From positions 124,001 through 188,000 of the forward strand of contig CABUID010000002.1 of the NCBI GenBank assembly GCA_902491575.1: a stretch of DNA of 64,000 bases. Direction: 5' to 3'. Under the pieces are notes generated by a model. That model made no database searches. It was given only the letters and a program-made list of their open reading frames with translations, and had not been told where the DNA came from. Source of the DNA: an uncultured Bacillota bacterium (GTDB lineage: Bacteria > Bacillota_I > Bacilli_A > RFN20 > CAG-631). The translations under genes and the position numbers were made by a program. This document shows positions 7,798 to 16,544 of the stretch, piece by piece (position 1 is the stretch's first letter; each line of letters begins with the position of its first letter).

Positions 7798-10557
7798 GTG
7801 AAACGATTTAAAAGTAAATTAAATGTATTTCGTTTTATTTGCTTCGTTGCATATATTTTATGTGCTGTTGTATTGATTGTTGAATCTTGCTTAAATGGAG
7901 AAGCTTCTTCTAGTCAAAGTAATATCGTTGGTGGAAGTTTAGCGGACATATTTAATGATTTAGGAGGCGACCAAACAAAAGTAGTTCAGCCAACACAATT
8001 AAATATTGAAAATAAAAAAGAAATTGTGAATGTAGGAGATTCTTATCAATTGAATATAAAAATTTTACCTGAAGATGCGACTTATCAATCGGTTATTTAT
8101 TCTTCATCTAATGAAAATATTGCTACGATATCGAATGAGGGCATTGTAAAATTTATTCAGCAAGGAGAAGTAACTTTAAGTGCAATTAATGCGAAATATA
8201 CAACCATTAAAGATCACTTTAATGTTGAAGTTAAAAATGTAGAAGCAACGGATATAGAATGTTTTATTTTAAATGCTGAAAAGAAAGAAAATAATGTGTA
8301 TGCCGTTCACCTTTCAAAAACGGATTATTATATTCATACAAATATTATTCCTGAAAATACAACCTTTAAGAATATTACTTATTCTACAAATAAAGAAGAT
8401 TTTTTAACGGTAAGTGAGAGTGGAAAAATAACACCATTACAATACTCAAAAAATGAGATTACAGAAATTTCAATAAATGTAGGTGAAATAACAAAAATTT
8501 TATCTGTCATTGTAGAAATGGACATCATACCATTAGAAAATATCGTATTAGATAAATATGATTATGAAATTTATCCAACTCAAATCGTTACTCCAAAAAT
8601 TTCATTTTATCCTAATAATGCTACTTTTAAAGAATATCAATTGATTTCAAGTAATCCAAGTATTGTATCCATTACTTCATCTTCTTTTAAAGGTGTGAAA
8701 GCAGGAACAGCTAAGATAACCATTCAGTCAAAGGAATATGAAAATGTTAAAGCAGAAATCAATTTAACTGTTTTGTCTCAACCAGATTTAATGGATTTTA
8801 AAGCCTCCTTTGCAAGTTCTGTTTATGTAGGTACATCGAATAAAATTAATATTAGTGACATTCAACCTAAATATGCCAATACGAGTTCCATTGTATATGA
8901 AAGTTTAAATCCTGCTATAGCAGAAGTGGATAGTAAAGGCAATGTAAAAGCAATTTCAGCAGGAACGACCACCATTAATATTAAAGATAAAAAGCAAATT
9001 TTCTCAGAGAAACAAGTTACAGTTAAAGTCATTGAAAGAGATTCAACCAATCTTGACTATACTACAGATTTTGATATTGGTTATCTTCAAGGACAACAAC
9101 CTGTTATTTATACGAATCAAGAAATAGATTTGAAAGATTATTTTGAGGTCAGTAAGTTTTATTATGTTGAAAACCATGAGACCACCAATAAAGAAATGGT
9201 TTATTCGCTTGCGGATTCCTATCAAAATAAAGCGACTTTAACTCAATCACTTTTAAAAGTGAATTGTCCTGGCGAAATACAAATTCATATCACTCATAAA
9301 GCTTCAAACATTACGAAAAGTGTTACTTTAATTGCTTTAGATGATTTTACAATAGAATTCATCCATTATGAATCAATGATACAAGAAATGATAGTTGGCA
9401 ATTCATTACAATTAACGATTAAAGATGAAATGAATGCTTTACAAACTTATCTCGTTCAATTGGATAATTCAAAAATTGCTTCTTTGTCCAAGATGAATGA
9501 TTATGATTATACATTAACAGCTTTGACAAATGGAGAAGTCCATTTAAGTTTTATTCCTTGTTATGATAATGTGCCTTATATAGAATTGAAAAAAGATTTA
9601 ATGATTCAAATTAATCATCGTTATATATCCTATATTGATTTTTTAGTTTATAATCAAAAAACAAAAGAAGATATTGTATTAACAAATAATCATTTTGAAA
9701 TGTTTATGAATGATTCGATGCTAATAAAGCCAACGGTAGATCCTTTATCTACGATTCATGAATTTGTTTTTGAAAGCAGTCGAGAAGATATTTTAAGCAT
9801 CAGTGCAAAAGGAGAATTGATTCCTCATAAAACGGGTGAAGTACAAATTTCTTTAAAAGATAAATATACAAATCTGGAGCAAACATTCAATGTAAAGATA
9901 CGCAATAAAGTGGTTTTAGATTCAGAAAATAATATTATTTTTAAAGGAAATGATGCACAATATGATGCTTCTACGAATACCTATAGTCTAACTAATGGCT
10001 ATTCTGGTAGCATTATGCTTAATTTTTCAAAAGAATCTACTTATAAAGAAGTCATCTATTCTTCAAGCGATGAAAATATAATTAGTGTTGGAACAGATGG
10101 AAAGTTATCTCCTAATAAAGAGGGGAAAGCTGTTCTTACTTTGACTTGTGATGATGGAATGTCTAGTCCAATTATTATTCAAGTAAATGTTGAAGTGAAA
10201 CGACAAAATGTGATTAAAGATATTAATTCATTTTTATTAAAAGTTCGTAAATCTCTGGGCCATTTTGGAGCATTTATGATTTTAGGTGTTTTTTCAACTC
10301 TGACTTATATGTTATATTGGGATAAGAAAAAATGGTTCTTTTCAATACCTATTAATTTTGCAATGGGATTTGGTCTTGGAGTTTTGACAGAATTTATTCA
10401 AACATTTGTGCCTGGAAGAAGCGGATTATATTCGGATGTTATTATTGATTTTTCTGGATTTTTATGTTCCTCTTTATTCATTACTTTATTAATTTTATCC
10501 ATTTATACGATTCGTTATTTCAAACGAAAGAAATCACAATCTATCAACGAAAAATAA
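7798..10557 (+). CDS. VanZ-like membrane protein with a large extracellular Ig-like (BIG2-type) repeat insertion
   Basis: Residues 11-29 form a membrane helix followed by ESCLNGEASSSQS, resembling the loop after the first helix of VanZ proteins. About 750 residues follow outside the membrane, with six or seven Ig-like units recognisable by lines such as YSSSNENIATISNEG, SLNPAIAEVDSKGNVK, SSREDILSISAKGEL and SSDENIISVGTDGKL. The remaining VanZ part begins near residue 815 (LGHFGAFMILG, H822) and has about three helices plus the TEFIQTFVPGRSG motif. VanZ-type proteins are small and of unclear biochemical role; the long insert suggests a surface-exposed binding module (inference). I chose the GTG at 7798 because AAAGGTG sits at the right distance; an in-frame GTG at 7789 overlaps that site. 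Confidence 0.82.
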   Translation: MKRFKSKLNVFRFICFVAYILCAVVLIVESCLNGEASSSQSNIVGGSLADIFNDLGGDQTKVVQPTQLNIENKKEIVNVGDSYQLNIKILPEDATYQSVIYSSSNENIATISNEGIVKFIQQGEVTLSAINAKYTTIKDHFNVEVKNVEATDIECFILNAEKKENNVYAVHLSKTDYYIHTNIIPENTTFKNITYSTNKEDFLTVSESGKITPLQYSKNEITEISINVGEITKILSVIVEMDIIPLENIVLDKYDYEIYPTQIVTPKISFYPNNATFKEYQLISSNPSIVSITSSSFKGVKAGTAKITIQSKEYENVKAEINLTVLSQPDLMDFKASFASSVYVGTSNKINISDIQPKYANTSSIVYESLNPAIAEVDSKGNVKAISAGTTTINIKDKKQIFSEKQVTVKVIERDSTNLDYTTDFDIGYLQGQQPVIYTNQEIDLKDYFEVSKFYYVENHETTNKEMVYSLADSYQNKATLTQSLLKVNCPGEIQIHITHKASNITKSVTLIALDDFTIEFIHYESMIQEMIVGNSLQLTIKDEMNALQTYLVQLDNSKIASLSKMNDYDYTLTALTNGEVHLSFIPCYDNVPYIELKKDLMIQINHRYISYIDFLVYNQKTKEDIVLTNNHFEMFMNDSMLIKPTVDPLSTIHEFVFESSREDILSISAKGELIPHKTGEVQISLKDKYTNLEQTFNVKIRNKVVLDSENNIIFKGNDAQYDASTNTYSLTNGYSGSIMLNFSKESTYKEVIYSSSDENIISVGTDGKLSPNKEGKAVLTLTCDDGMSSPIIIQVNVEVKRQNVIKDINSFLLKVRKSLGHFGAFMILGVFSTLTYMLYWDKKKWFFSIPINFAMGFGLGVLTEFIQTFVPGRSGLYSDVIIDFSGFLCSSLFITLLILSIYTIRYFKRKKSQSINEK

Positions 10558-10621
10558 TGGATTTAATTTAGATATTTGAGTATAGAACACTTATTTCATG
10601 TTCATAAAAAAATATAACATC

Positions 10622-10656
10622 AAAAAGGTATCCTTCATCTAATAAAGGATACCTTT
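10622..10656. terminator. Shared terminator hairpin between convergent genes
   Basis: A perfect 12-bp stem (AAAGGTATCCTT / AAGGATACCTTT) with a 9-base loop lies between the VanZ-like gene (+) and the DUF951 gene (-). The better T run, five T, is on the minus strand, so it mainly closes the secA-to-DUF951 direction. Confidence 0.65.
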
Positions 10657-10690
10657 AAAATTTGGAAATAAAATTTTATATTTATTGAAT

Positions 10691-10864
10691 TTATTTTTTA
10701 ATGGCTTTCTCAAATGCACTTCTTTTTAATAAAATAATGCCACCACAGCCACAACATTTTAAACGAACTTCCCCATCTATACCAAGTATTTTAAAAGTAT
10801 TGGATTTTTCTTTGCAAGGATGACTTTTCTTTAATTGGATGACTGAATTAATTTCGTAGTTCAT
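10691..10864 (-). CDS. DUF951 small protein
   Basis: This 57-codon gene encodes a protein starting MNYEINSVIQLKKSHPCKEK. DUF951 proteins are ~60 residues with a VxMKKxHPC segment, a KCxGC cysteine pair and a basic C-terminus. Here the same order is seen: LKKSHPC (residues 11-17), KCCGCGG (36-42) and RSAFEKAIKK at the end. The cysteines suggest metal binding; the function of the family is unknown. The ATG overlaps the last 17 bases of folD in another frame, with no clear Shine-Dalgarno, so translation is probably coupled to folD. It is the last gene of the secA-prfB-YitT-folD run, before the shared terminator. Confidence 0.85.
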   Translation of the reverse strand: MNYEINSVIQLKKSHPCKEKSNTFKILGIDGEVRLKCCGCGGIILLKRSAFEKAIKK

Positions 10865-11681
10865 ATTTTTTATAAGCTAATAATAAATTTTCCATTAATA
10901 CAATATTTGTCATGACACCAACACCACCAGGAACTGGACTATAGTCTTTGACAAAATCATAGCATTCTTTTGCCACATCACCACAAATCTTACCATTTTC
11001 GTCAAAGTTAATGCCAATATCAATGATAATAGTATGATTATTTACCATTTCTTTTGTTAAAAAATGTGCTTTTCCAATTGCTAAAAAAATGATATCTGCA
11101 TTCAAGCATTTTTCTTTTAAATTTACCGTTTTTGAATGGGCAATGGTAACAGTGGCATTTTTATTTAATAAAAGTAATGCTAATGGTTTACCAACGTTGA
11201 TACTTCTTCCAATAACCAGCGCATTTTTTCCTTTTAAATCAATGTGATAATAATCAAGTAGTCGTATTGCCCCACCAGGAGTACAAGAAAGATAACCATT
11301 TTGATTACTCATTAATAATCCTAAATTATAAGGCGTATAACCATCAACGTCTTTATTTGGGTCAATGGAAGATAAAATCTTTAACTCATCAAATTTTTTA
11401 GGTAAGGGACGGTCAATCATTATTCCGTGTATATTTTTATCTTGGTTTAACCTATGAATTAAATCGAATAAATTATCTTGAGACATATCCTCTTTTATTT
11501 CAAACACTTTAACCATTACATTTAACTCTTCTGCCATTTTCAATCGTCCTTTTAAGTAAGATTGACTTGCTAAATCATCATAATGAATAATTGCTAAACA
11601 AGCTTTTTTTGTTAAATGCGAAAATTCATTTTTTAATTGTGCTTTGATATTTAAAGCAGCTTGCTTTCCATCTAATATCAT
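10848..11681 (-). CDS. folD: Bifunctional methylenetetrahydrofolate dehydrogenase / methenyltetrahydrofolate cyclohydrolase
   Basis: FolD interconverts 5,10-methylene-, methenyl- and 10-formyl-tetrahydrofolate with NADP, feeding purine and fMet synthesis. The 277-residue product is of normal size. MVDRPLP-type folate-site residues appear as IMIDRPLPKKF, DPNKDVDGY is the conserved substrate loop, VIGRSINVGKPLALLLL forms the nucleotide-binding turn, and the C-terminal PVPGGVGVMTNIVLMENLL is typical. The catalytic Lys of the usual YxxxK is in SQSYLKGR. A GAGG site precedes the ATG and the YitT gene ends 9 bases upstream. Confidence 0.95.
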   Translation of the reverse strand: MILDGKQAALNIKAQLKNEFSHLTKKACLAIIHYDDLASQSYLKGRLKMAEELNVMVKVFEIKEDMSQDNLFDLIHRLNQDKNIHGIMIDRPLPKKFDELKILSSIDPNKDVDGYTPYNLGLLMSNQNGYLSCTPGGAIRLLDYYHIDLKGKNALVIGRSINVGKPLALLLLNKNATVTIAHSKTVNLKEKCLNADIIFLAIGKAHFLTKEMVNNHTIIIDIGINFDENGKICGDVAKECYDFVKDYSPVPGGVGVMTNIVLMENLLLAYKKYELRN

Positions 11682-11690
11682 CTTTTTTCC

Positions 11691-12662
11691 TCACTTATTT
11701 GAATAATTCGTAATATCTTTATAACCTTCGCCAAATACATCATGTGTACGGGTCATGGACATAAAAGCTTGCGGATCAATTTTTTTAACAATATCTAAAA
11801 TATCTAGATATTGATTTTTCCCGACCATTGTCTTAATCATTTTCTTCTTTTGTTTGGTAAAACCACCTGTAACATCTACAATGGTTGTCCCACGATCTAA
11901 TGCTAGAATTTCTTGATTTATTTCTTCCCATTTGTCAGAAATAATATCGCAAAAATAAGCTTCATTGCCAACTCGTTGAGTAACATCTACAGCAACAGAA
12001 TAAGTAATTACAGAAATTAGTCCAATCACTACTTCATAAAGTGTAAAATGGGCTAAAAAAGCTAAAATGACTAGTAAACCATCTTGAAACAAGAAAATAA
12101 CCGATAGTTTAATTCGAGTATATTTATTGATAATCATTCCTGGAACATCAAATCCTCCTGTAGAACCTCCGATTTTATAGATGATTCCACAGCCTACCCC
12201 CATGATTAAACCACCAATGATGGAACAAATAACAGGATCAAATAAATTAAATTGTGCATGAACTCCATCAAATAGAGATAATTTAAAAAAGTAAATAAAT
12301 AAAGGGCAAAAAATAGTGCTTAATAAAGTATGCATCGCAAATTTTTTTCCTAAAAATAGAAAACCTACAAAAAAAAGAATAACAGTAGTAATCGTAATAA
12401 TATTTTCCACAATCATCGTACTATTTTCAACATTCATAAAAAATAAATTTCTTAAAATCAAGGAAAAGCCACTTGTGCCACCATTTAAAATCCCGTTAAA
12501 AGTAATAGAAGATATCTTTCCGGATTCACTATCAATAGCATAAAAATAAGAGCCTTTATAATTGATAAAGCAAAATGAAATAGCAAAAGCTAATAATAAA
12601 TTACCAAAAAAAACAATCGCAACTTCTTTACATATTTTTTTGATATTTAAATTTTTTCTCAT
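11691..12662 (-). CDS. YitT-family membrane protein (DUF161 + DUF2179)
   Basis: The 323-residue product has about six membrane helices with the family's Gly-rich segments, NGGTSGFSLILRN and GGLIMGVGCGIIYKIGGSTGG. A C-terminal soluble DUF2179-like domain follows, ending near QKKKMIKTMVGKNQYLDILDIVKKIDP. YitT-type proteins are common in Firmicutes as paralogs of unknown transport function. At 323 residues it is ~35 longer than usual, mainly from an extended first loop around residues 30-55. A GAGGA site precedes the ATG. It lies 10 bases after prfB and 9 before folD, so all are probably on one transcript. Confidence 0.88.
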   Translation of the reverse strand: MRKNLNIKKICKEVAIVFFGNLLLAFAISFCFINYKGSYFYAIDSESGKISSITFNGILNGGTSGFSLILRNLFFMNVENSTMIVENIITITTVILFFVGFLFLGKKFAMHTLLSTIFCPLFIYFFKLSLFDGVHAQFNLFDPVICSIIGGLIMGVGCGIIYKIGGSTGGFDVPGMIINKYTRIKLSVIFLFQDGLLVILAFLAHFTLYEVVIGLISVITYSVAVDVTQRVGNEAYFCDIISDKWEEINQEILALDRGTTIVDVTGGFTKQKKKMIKTMVGKNQYLDILDIVKKIDPQAFMSMTRTHDVFGEGYKDITNYSNK

Positions 12663-12672
12663 ATTTTTATCC

Positions 12673-13774
12673 TCAATTTATTCCTTGCTTTAAATAAGCA
12701 AATATAAAATCATCTAACTCTCCATTTAAAATGTTATTCACATTTGTACTTTCCACATTGGTTCGATTATCTTTAACGAGTGTATAGGGACACAAGACAT
12801 AAGATCGAATTTGTGAACCCCATTCAATGTTTTTTTGAATTCCTTTGATAGCATTAATTTTATCTATTTTTTCTTGATAAGCTATAGCAGAAAGTTTACT
12901 TTTTAAAACTTGTAAACATCTTTCTTTGTTTTGAAATTGAGAACGCTGATTTTGACAATTAACTACAATTCCAGAAGGTAAATGAGTAATTCTAACAGCA
13001 GAATCTGTACGATTAATATGTTGTCCACCAGCCCCACTTGCTCGATAAGTATCAATTTTTAAATCTTCATCTTTTATGATGATTTCTACATCATCTAAAA
13101 TTTCAGGTGTAGCCTCAACAGAGGCAAAAGATGTGTGACGACTTTTATTTGCATCAAATGGAGATATTCTTACAAGTCGGTGTACGCCACTTTCACCTTT
13201 TAAATAGCCAAAAGCATTTTCACCACTAATTAGAATCGAAGCCGATTTGATACCTGCTTCGTTGCCAGGTTGATAATCTAATACTTCACTTTTAAATCCT
13301 TTTTTCTCGGCATATCTTAAATACATATTAAAAAGCATATCCGCCCAATCTTGTGCTTCTGTGCCACCAGCACCAGAATGAAATTCAAGAATAACATTAT
13401 TATGATCATATGGACCACTTAGTAAAGTTTCGATTTCAAAATCGTTAAAATTTTTTGATATTCTTTCGTATTCTTCCTGCACTAAAGAGAATAAATCCAA
13501 ATCGCTTATGATTTCATCACTATTTATAGATTCATTTAAAGTAGTTAATTCTTGTTGTAGTTGAATATACTTATCTAATATTTTGCGATAAGTATTGATT
13601 TCATTAATGATTTTTTTTGAATAATTTTGATCTTTCCAAAAGTCTTCTTTTTCCATTAAAAGACTTAATTCATGAATCTTTGTTTTCTTCTTTTCCAAGT
13701 CAAAGTGAATCACCTAGTAGTTTTAGTTTGCTACTATACTCATTGACCCTTTGTTTCATTTCATAGAATTCCAT
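12673..13774 (-). CDS. prfB: Peptide chain release factor 2, expressed through programmed +1 frameshift
   Basis: RF2 releases the peptide at UGA and UAA codons. The main frame (13713 to 12673) begins inside the protein; the true start is the ATG at 13774, seven bases after a GGAGG. From there 24 codons (MEFYEMKQRV...) run into an in-frame TGA at 13702-13700. A +1 shift at CTT TGA C joins them to DLEKKKTKIHEL. The GGQ peptide-release motif is in ASGAGGQHINRTDS, and the anticodon-like SPF tripeptide that reads UGA is in RISPFDANK. The joined product is ~366 residues, normal for RF2. secA lies just upstream, the usual Firmicute pair. A single-frame annotation would lose the first 25 residues. 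Confidence 0.96.
13699..13715 (-). promoter_or_regulatory. RF2 autoregulatory frameshift site
   Basis: On the minus strand AGGTGATTCACTTTGAC contains an internal Shine-Dalgarno-like AGGTGAT, the slippery CTT codon and the TGA stop followed by C. When RF2 is scarce the ribosome pauses at TGA and slips +1. The AGG core lies four bases further upstream than in the E. coli site, but AGGTGAT can pair with a longer stretch of the 16S rRNA 3' end (AUCACCU). Confidence 0.93.
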
Positions 13775-13792
13775 AGGCAACCTCCGCTTATA

Positions 13793-16213
13793 TTATTCCC
13801 CACGTAAGAGTTTTTCTTTTTCCATTCTTTCAACTTCTTCCGCTGTCATTTTACGGATTTGGACTTGTATTTTTAAAGTATATAAAACAACTTGCTCAGC
13901 AATGCTTTCCATCATTTGATTAAACATTTTAAACCCATCATTTTTATATTGGTTTAAAGGATTTACGTTTGCATACTGACGGAAGAAAATGCCATCTCTT
14001 AATTTGGTCATTTTATCAATATGTGCTGGCCAATTTTTATCGATAACACGTAGTAAAATGGAAGATTGGATATTTAAATAAGCGTCCTCTCCCCATTCTT
14101 CTTTTCTTTCTTCTGTTTTTTTCATTAACAAATCACAAGTTTTATTTACGAAATCAGGATATCTTTCTAAACCATAAAATTCTTCTTTTGTAATGGTGGA
14201 TTCACTAAGATATGTTTCATTTAGTGTATTGGTTAAAGCATCCATATCAGGATGTAATTCTTTTCCTTCCATAACAGAAATAGAATGAACAATTTTTTCT
14301 GCAACTAAGCCATAAAATCTTTTTGTGATTTCATAACAATCTTTCGTTTGTAATACTTGATCTCTTAATTTATACATTTTTTCTCTTTGCTGAGATAAAA
14401 CATTATCGTATTCTAATAAATGTTTACGTGAATCATAGTTGACGCCTTCAACTTTCTTTTGAGCTTGATTAATCGCACCATTAATAATTTTAAAAGAAAT
14501 AGCATCTTCACTATTTGTAAAGAATTTTTGCCATCTTTCTCCACCAAAACGTTTCATTAAATCATCTTCAAGAGAAATATAAAAGCGTGAATAACCTATA
14601 TCACCTTGACGACCTGAACGGCCTCTTAATTGATTGTCAATTCTTCTTGATTCGTGTCTTTCAGAACCAAGAACAGCTAGACCTCCTAGTTCTTTAACGC
14701 CATCACCAAGTTTAATGTCGGTTCCACGACCAGCCATATTGGTTGCAATAGTAATCGCACCAATTTGTCCAGCATTTTTAATAATTTCTGCTTCTCGTTC
14801 ATGGTTCTTAGCATTTAAAATTTCTGGCTTTAGTCCTGCTTTTAACATTAAATTATAAATAACTTCAGAAGTTTCCACGGCAATTGTTCCCACTAATACA
14901 GGTTGTCCTTTTGCATGACGTTCTTTCACATCATTAATTAATGCAGCATATTTTGCATTTTTAGTACCAAATATAATATCATTATCATCAATTCTAACAA
15001 CGGGAACATTTGTTGGAATTTCAATCACTCTCATATTGTATGTTTCAAGGAATTCTTCTTCTTCGGTTTTTGCAGTACCAGTCATACCAGATACCTTAGA
15101 GTATAATCGAAAGAAGTTTTGATAAGTAATAGTAGCTAAAGTAAGTGTTTCAGGATGAATGGTTACTTTTTCTTTTGCCTGAATAGCTTGATGTAAGCCA
15201 TCACTATAGGCACGACCTTTTAAGAAACGACCCGTATTGGCATCAACAATAACGATTTCATCATCAACGACGACATAATCAACATCTTTAGCCATCGCAT
15301 AATTTGCTTTTAATGCATTATTAATACAATGAACTAAAACAGCATTGTTCATGTCATATAAGTTTTCAATGCCAAAAACTTGTTCAGCTTTGTTAGTTCC
15401 TTTTTCTGTAAGGTAAACGGCTTTGGATTCAACGTCAATATCAAAATGAACGCCTTTGGTTAAGGAACGAGCAAAGCGGTTTGCAGGTATATATAAAGCA
15501 GCATTTGCTTTATTTCCTCCTGAAATAATCAATGGAGTTCTGGCTTCATCTATCAAAATAGAGTCACATTCATCGACTACACAAAAATTTAAGCCTTTTA
15601 ATTGAACTTTGGTTTGTAAAGTGCGAGCCATATTATCTCTTAAATAGTCAAAACCAAGTTCAGAATTGGTGGTATAGGTAATATCACATAAATAAACTTG
15701 TCTTTTTTGTTCGGAAGTAAGCTCCCTTAAATTACAACCAACTGTTAAACCTAAAAATCTATATATTGCACCCATCCACTCAGCATCACGATGAGCCAGA
15801 TATTCATTAACTGTAATAACATGTACACCTTTTCCTGTTAAAGCATTTGCATATACAGCCATTGTTGCCGTTAATGTTTTTCCTTCACCGGTTTTCATTT
15901 CTGCAATATCACCATCATGAATAACCAAAGCACCCATCACTTGAACAAGGTAAGGGAATTGATTTAAAACACGTTTTGCTGCTTCTCTACATACAGCAAA
16001 GGCTTCATTTAAAATTTCGTTTAATTTAGCATTTTGAGCTTCAGGCGTAGTTTCATTTTGTAATATAGTTTGAAATTCTTTTGTTTTTTCTCGAAGTTCA
16101 TCATCACTTAAACTCGCTATTTTATCTTTTAGTGCATCAATTTCTAAAGCTCTAGCTCTTAAACGTTTTAAATGTTTTTTATTTGTGTTTGATAATTTTT
16201 TTAATAATCCCAT
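13793..16213 (-). CDS. secA: Preprotein translocase ATPase SecA
   Basis: SecA drives preproteins through the SecYEG channel using ATP, at the inner face of the membrane. The 806-residue product has Walker A as MKTGEGKTLTATM near residue 107, Walker B as VVDECDSILIDEARTPL near 213, and the second-domain motifs ATNMAGRGTDIKLG and GRSGRQGD. The helical wing and scaffold regions follow. It is shorter than E. coli SecA because the C-terminal zinc-binding tail is absent; the protein ends soon after EEVERMEKEKLLRGE, as in several low-GC Firmicutes. An AGGAGG site precedes the ATG. prfB starts 18 bases downstream. Confidence 0.97.
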   Translation of the reverse strand: MGLLKKLSNTNKKHLKRLRARALEIDALKDKIASLSDDELREKTKEFQTILQNETTPEAQNAKLNEILNEAFAVCREAAKRVLNQFPYLVQVMGALVIHDGDIAEMKTGEGKTLTATMAVYANALTGKGVHVITVNEYLAHRDAEWMGAIYRFLGLTVGCNLRELTSEQKRQVYLCDITYTTNSELGFDYLRDNMARTLQTKVQLKGLNFCVVDECDSILIDEARTPLIISGGNKANAALYIPANRFARSLTKGVHFDIDVESKAVYLTEKGTNKAEQVFGIENLYDMNNAVLVHCINNALKANYAMAKDVDYVVVDDEIVIVDANTGRFLKGRAYSDGLHQAIQAKEKVTIHPETLTLATITYQNFFRLYSKVSGMTGTAKTEEEEFLETYNMRVIEIPTNVPVVRIDDNDIIFGTKNAKYAALINDVKERHAKGQPVLVGTIAVETSEVIYNLMLKAGLKPEILNAKNHEREAEIIKNAGQIGAITIATNMAGRGTDIKLGDGVKELGGLAVLGSERHESRRIDNQLRGRSGRQGDIGYSRFYISLEDDLMKRFGGERWQKFFTNSEDAISFKIINGAINQAQKKVEGVNYDSRKHLLEYDNVLSQQREKMYKLRDQVLQTKDCYEITKRFYGLVAEKIVHSISVMEGKELHPDMDALTNTLNETYLSESTITKEEFYGLERYPDFVNKTCDLLMKKTEERKEEWGEDAYLNIQSSILLRVIDKNWPAHIDKMTKLRDGIFFRQYANVNPLNQYKNDGFKMFNQMMESIAEQVVLYTLKIQVQIRKMTAEEVERMEKEKLLRGE

Positions 16214-16267
16214 AATAAGAAAGCCTCCTAAGATTTATTTTACTGTAAGCAAAAATATATCTATTCT

Positions 16268-16276
16268 ATTATACCA
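16268..16276 (-). promoter_or_regulatory. Extended -10 promoter of secA-prfB
   Basis: TGGTATAAT on the minus strand is a consensus -10 hexamer with the TGn extension. No good -35 is visible at 16-18 bases, which fits an extended -10 promoter. It lies ~55 bases ahead of the secA start. Confidence 0.6.
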
Positions 16277-16474
16277 AAAAAAATGTATTTTTCTATGAAA
16301 AAAATAGATAATCATAAAAAAGTTTATTTTTTTATAAAAAATAAGTTAGATTTTTATTCAATGTATCCTATTTTGGTCATTATTCTACATCTATTTAAAA
16401 TATTTTTACCTATTTTAAAAATTAATAATTTTTAATCAAGATGATTAATTTTTAGATAGCCACATTATTTTTAA

Positions 16475-16503
16475 TTGAATATTCAATTTAGTTATTGTAA
16501 AAT
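16475..16503 (+). promoter_or_regulatory. Promoter of fba
   Basis: TTGAAT (-35) and TAAAAT (-10) are separated by 17 bases, ~42 bases ahead of the fba ATG. The -35 is embedded in the palindrome at 16474-16487. Confidence 0.65.
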
Positions 16504-16544
16504 AAATGAGGATAGTAAAAAACTATCAAGAAGGAGAAAAAAAT

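Larger units (their letters stand above)
16214..16544. other. Divergent intergenic region between secA and fba
   Basis: This 331-base, very AT-rich stretch holds the two divergent promoters listed separately, and no open frame that looks like a gene. A perfect 14-base palindrome, ATTGAATATTCAAT (16474-16487), overlaps the -35 box of the fba promoter and could be an operator. Confidence 0.6.

Noticed and set aside
7798..10557. VanZ-like gene as teicoplanin resistance
   Set aside because: No other van gene is nearby and most VanZ-fold proteins are not resistance factors.
12673..13713. prfB as a gene truncated at its N-terminus or starting at 13713
   Set aside because: The upstream ATG with GGAGG, 24 codons and CTT TGA C give the standard RF2 frameshift, so the gene is intact.
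14634..14858. Plus-strand open frame inside secA
   Set aside because: Entirely within the conserved SecA motor domain; a shadow frame.
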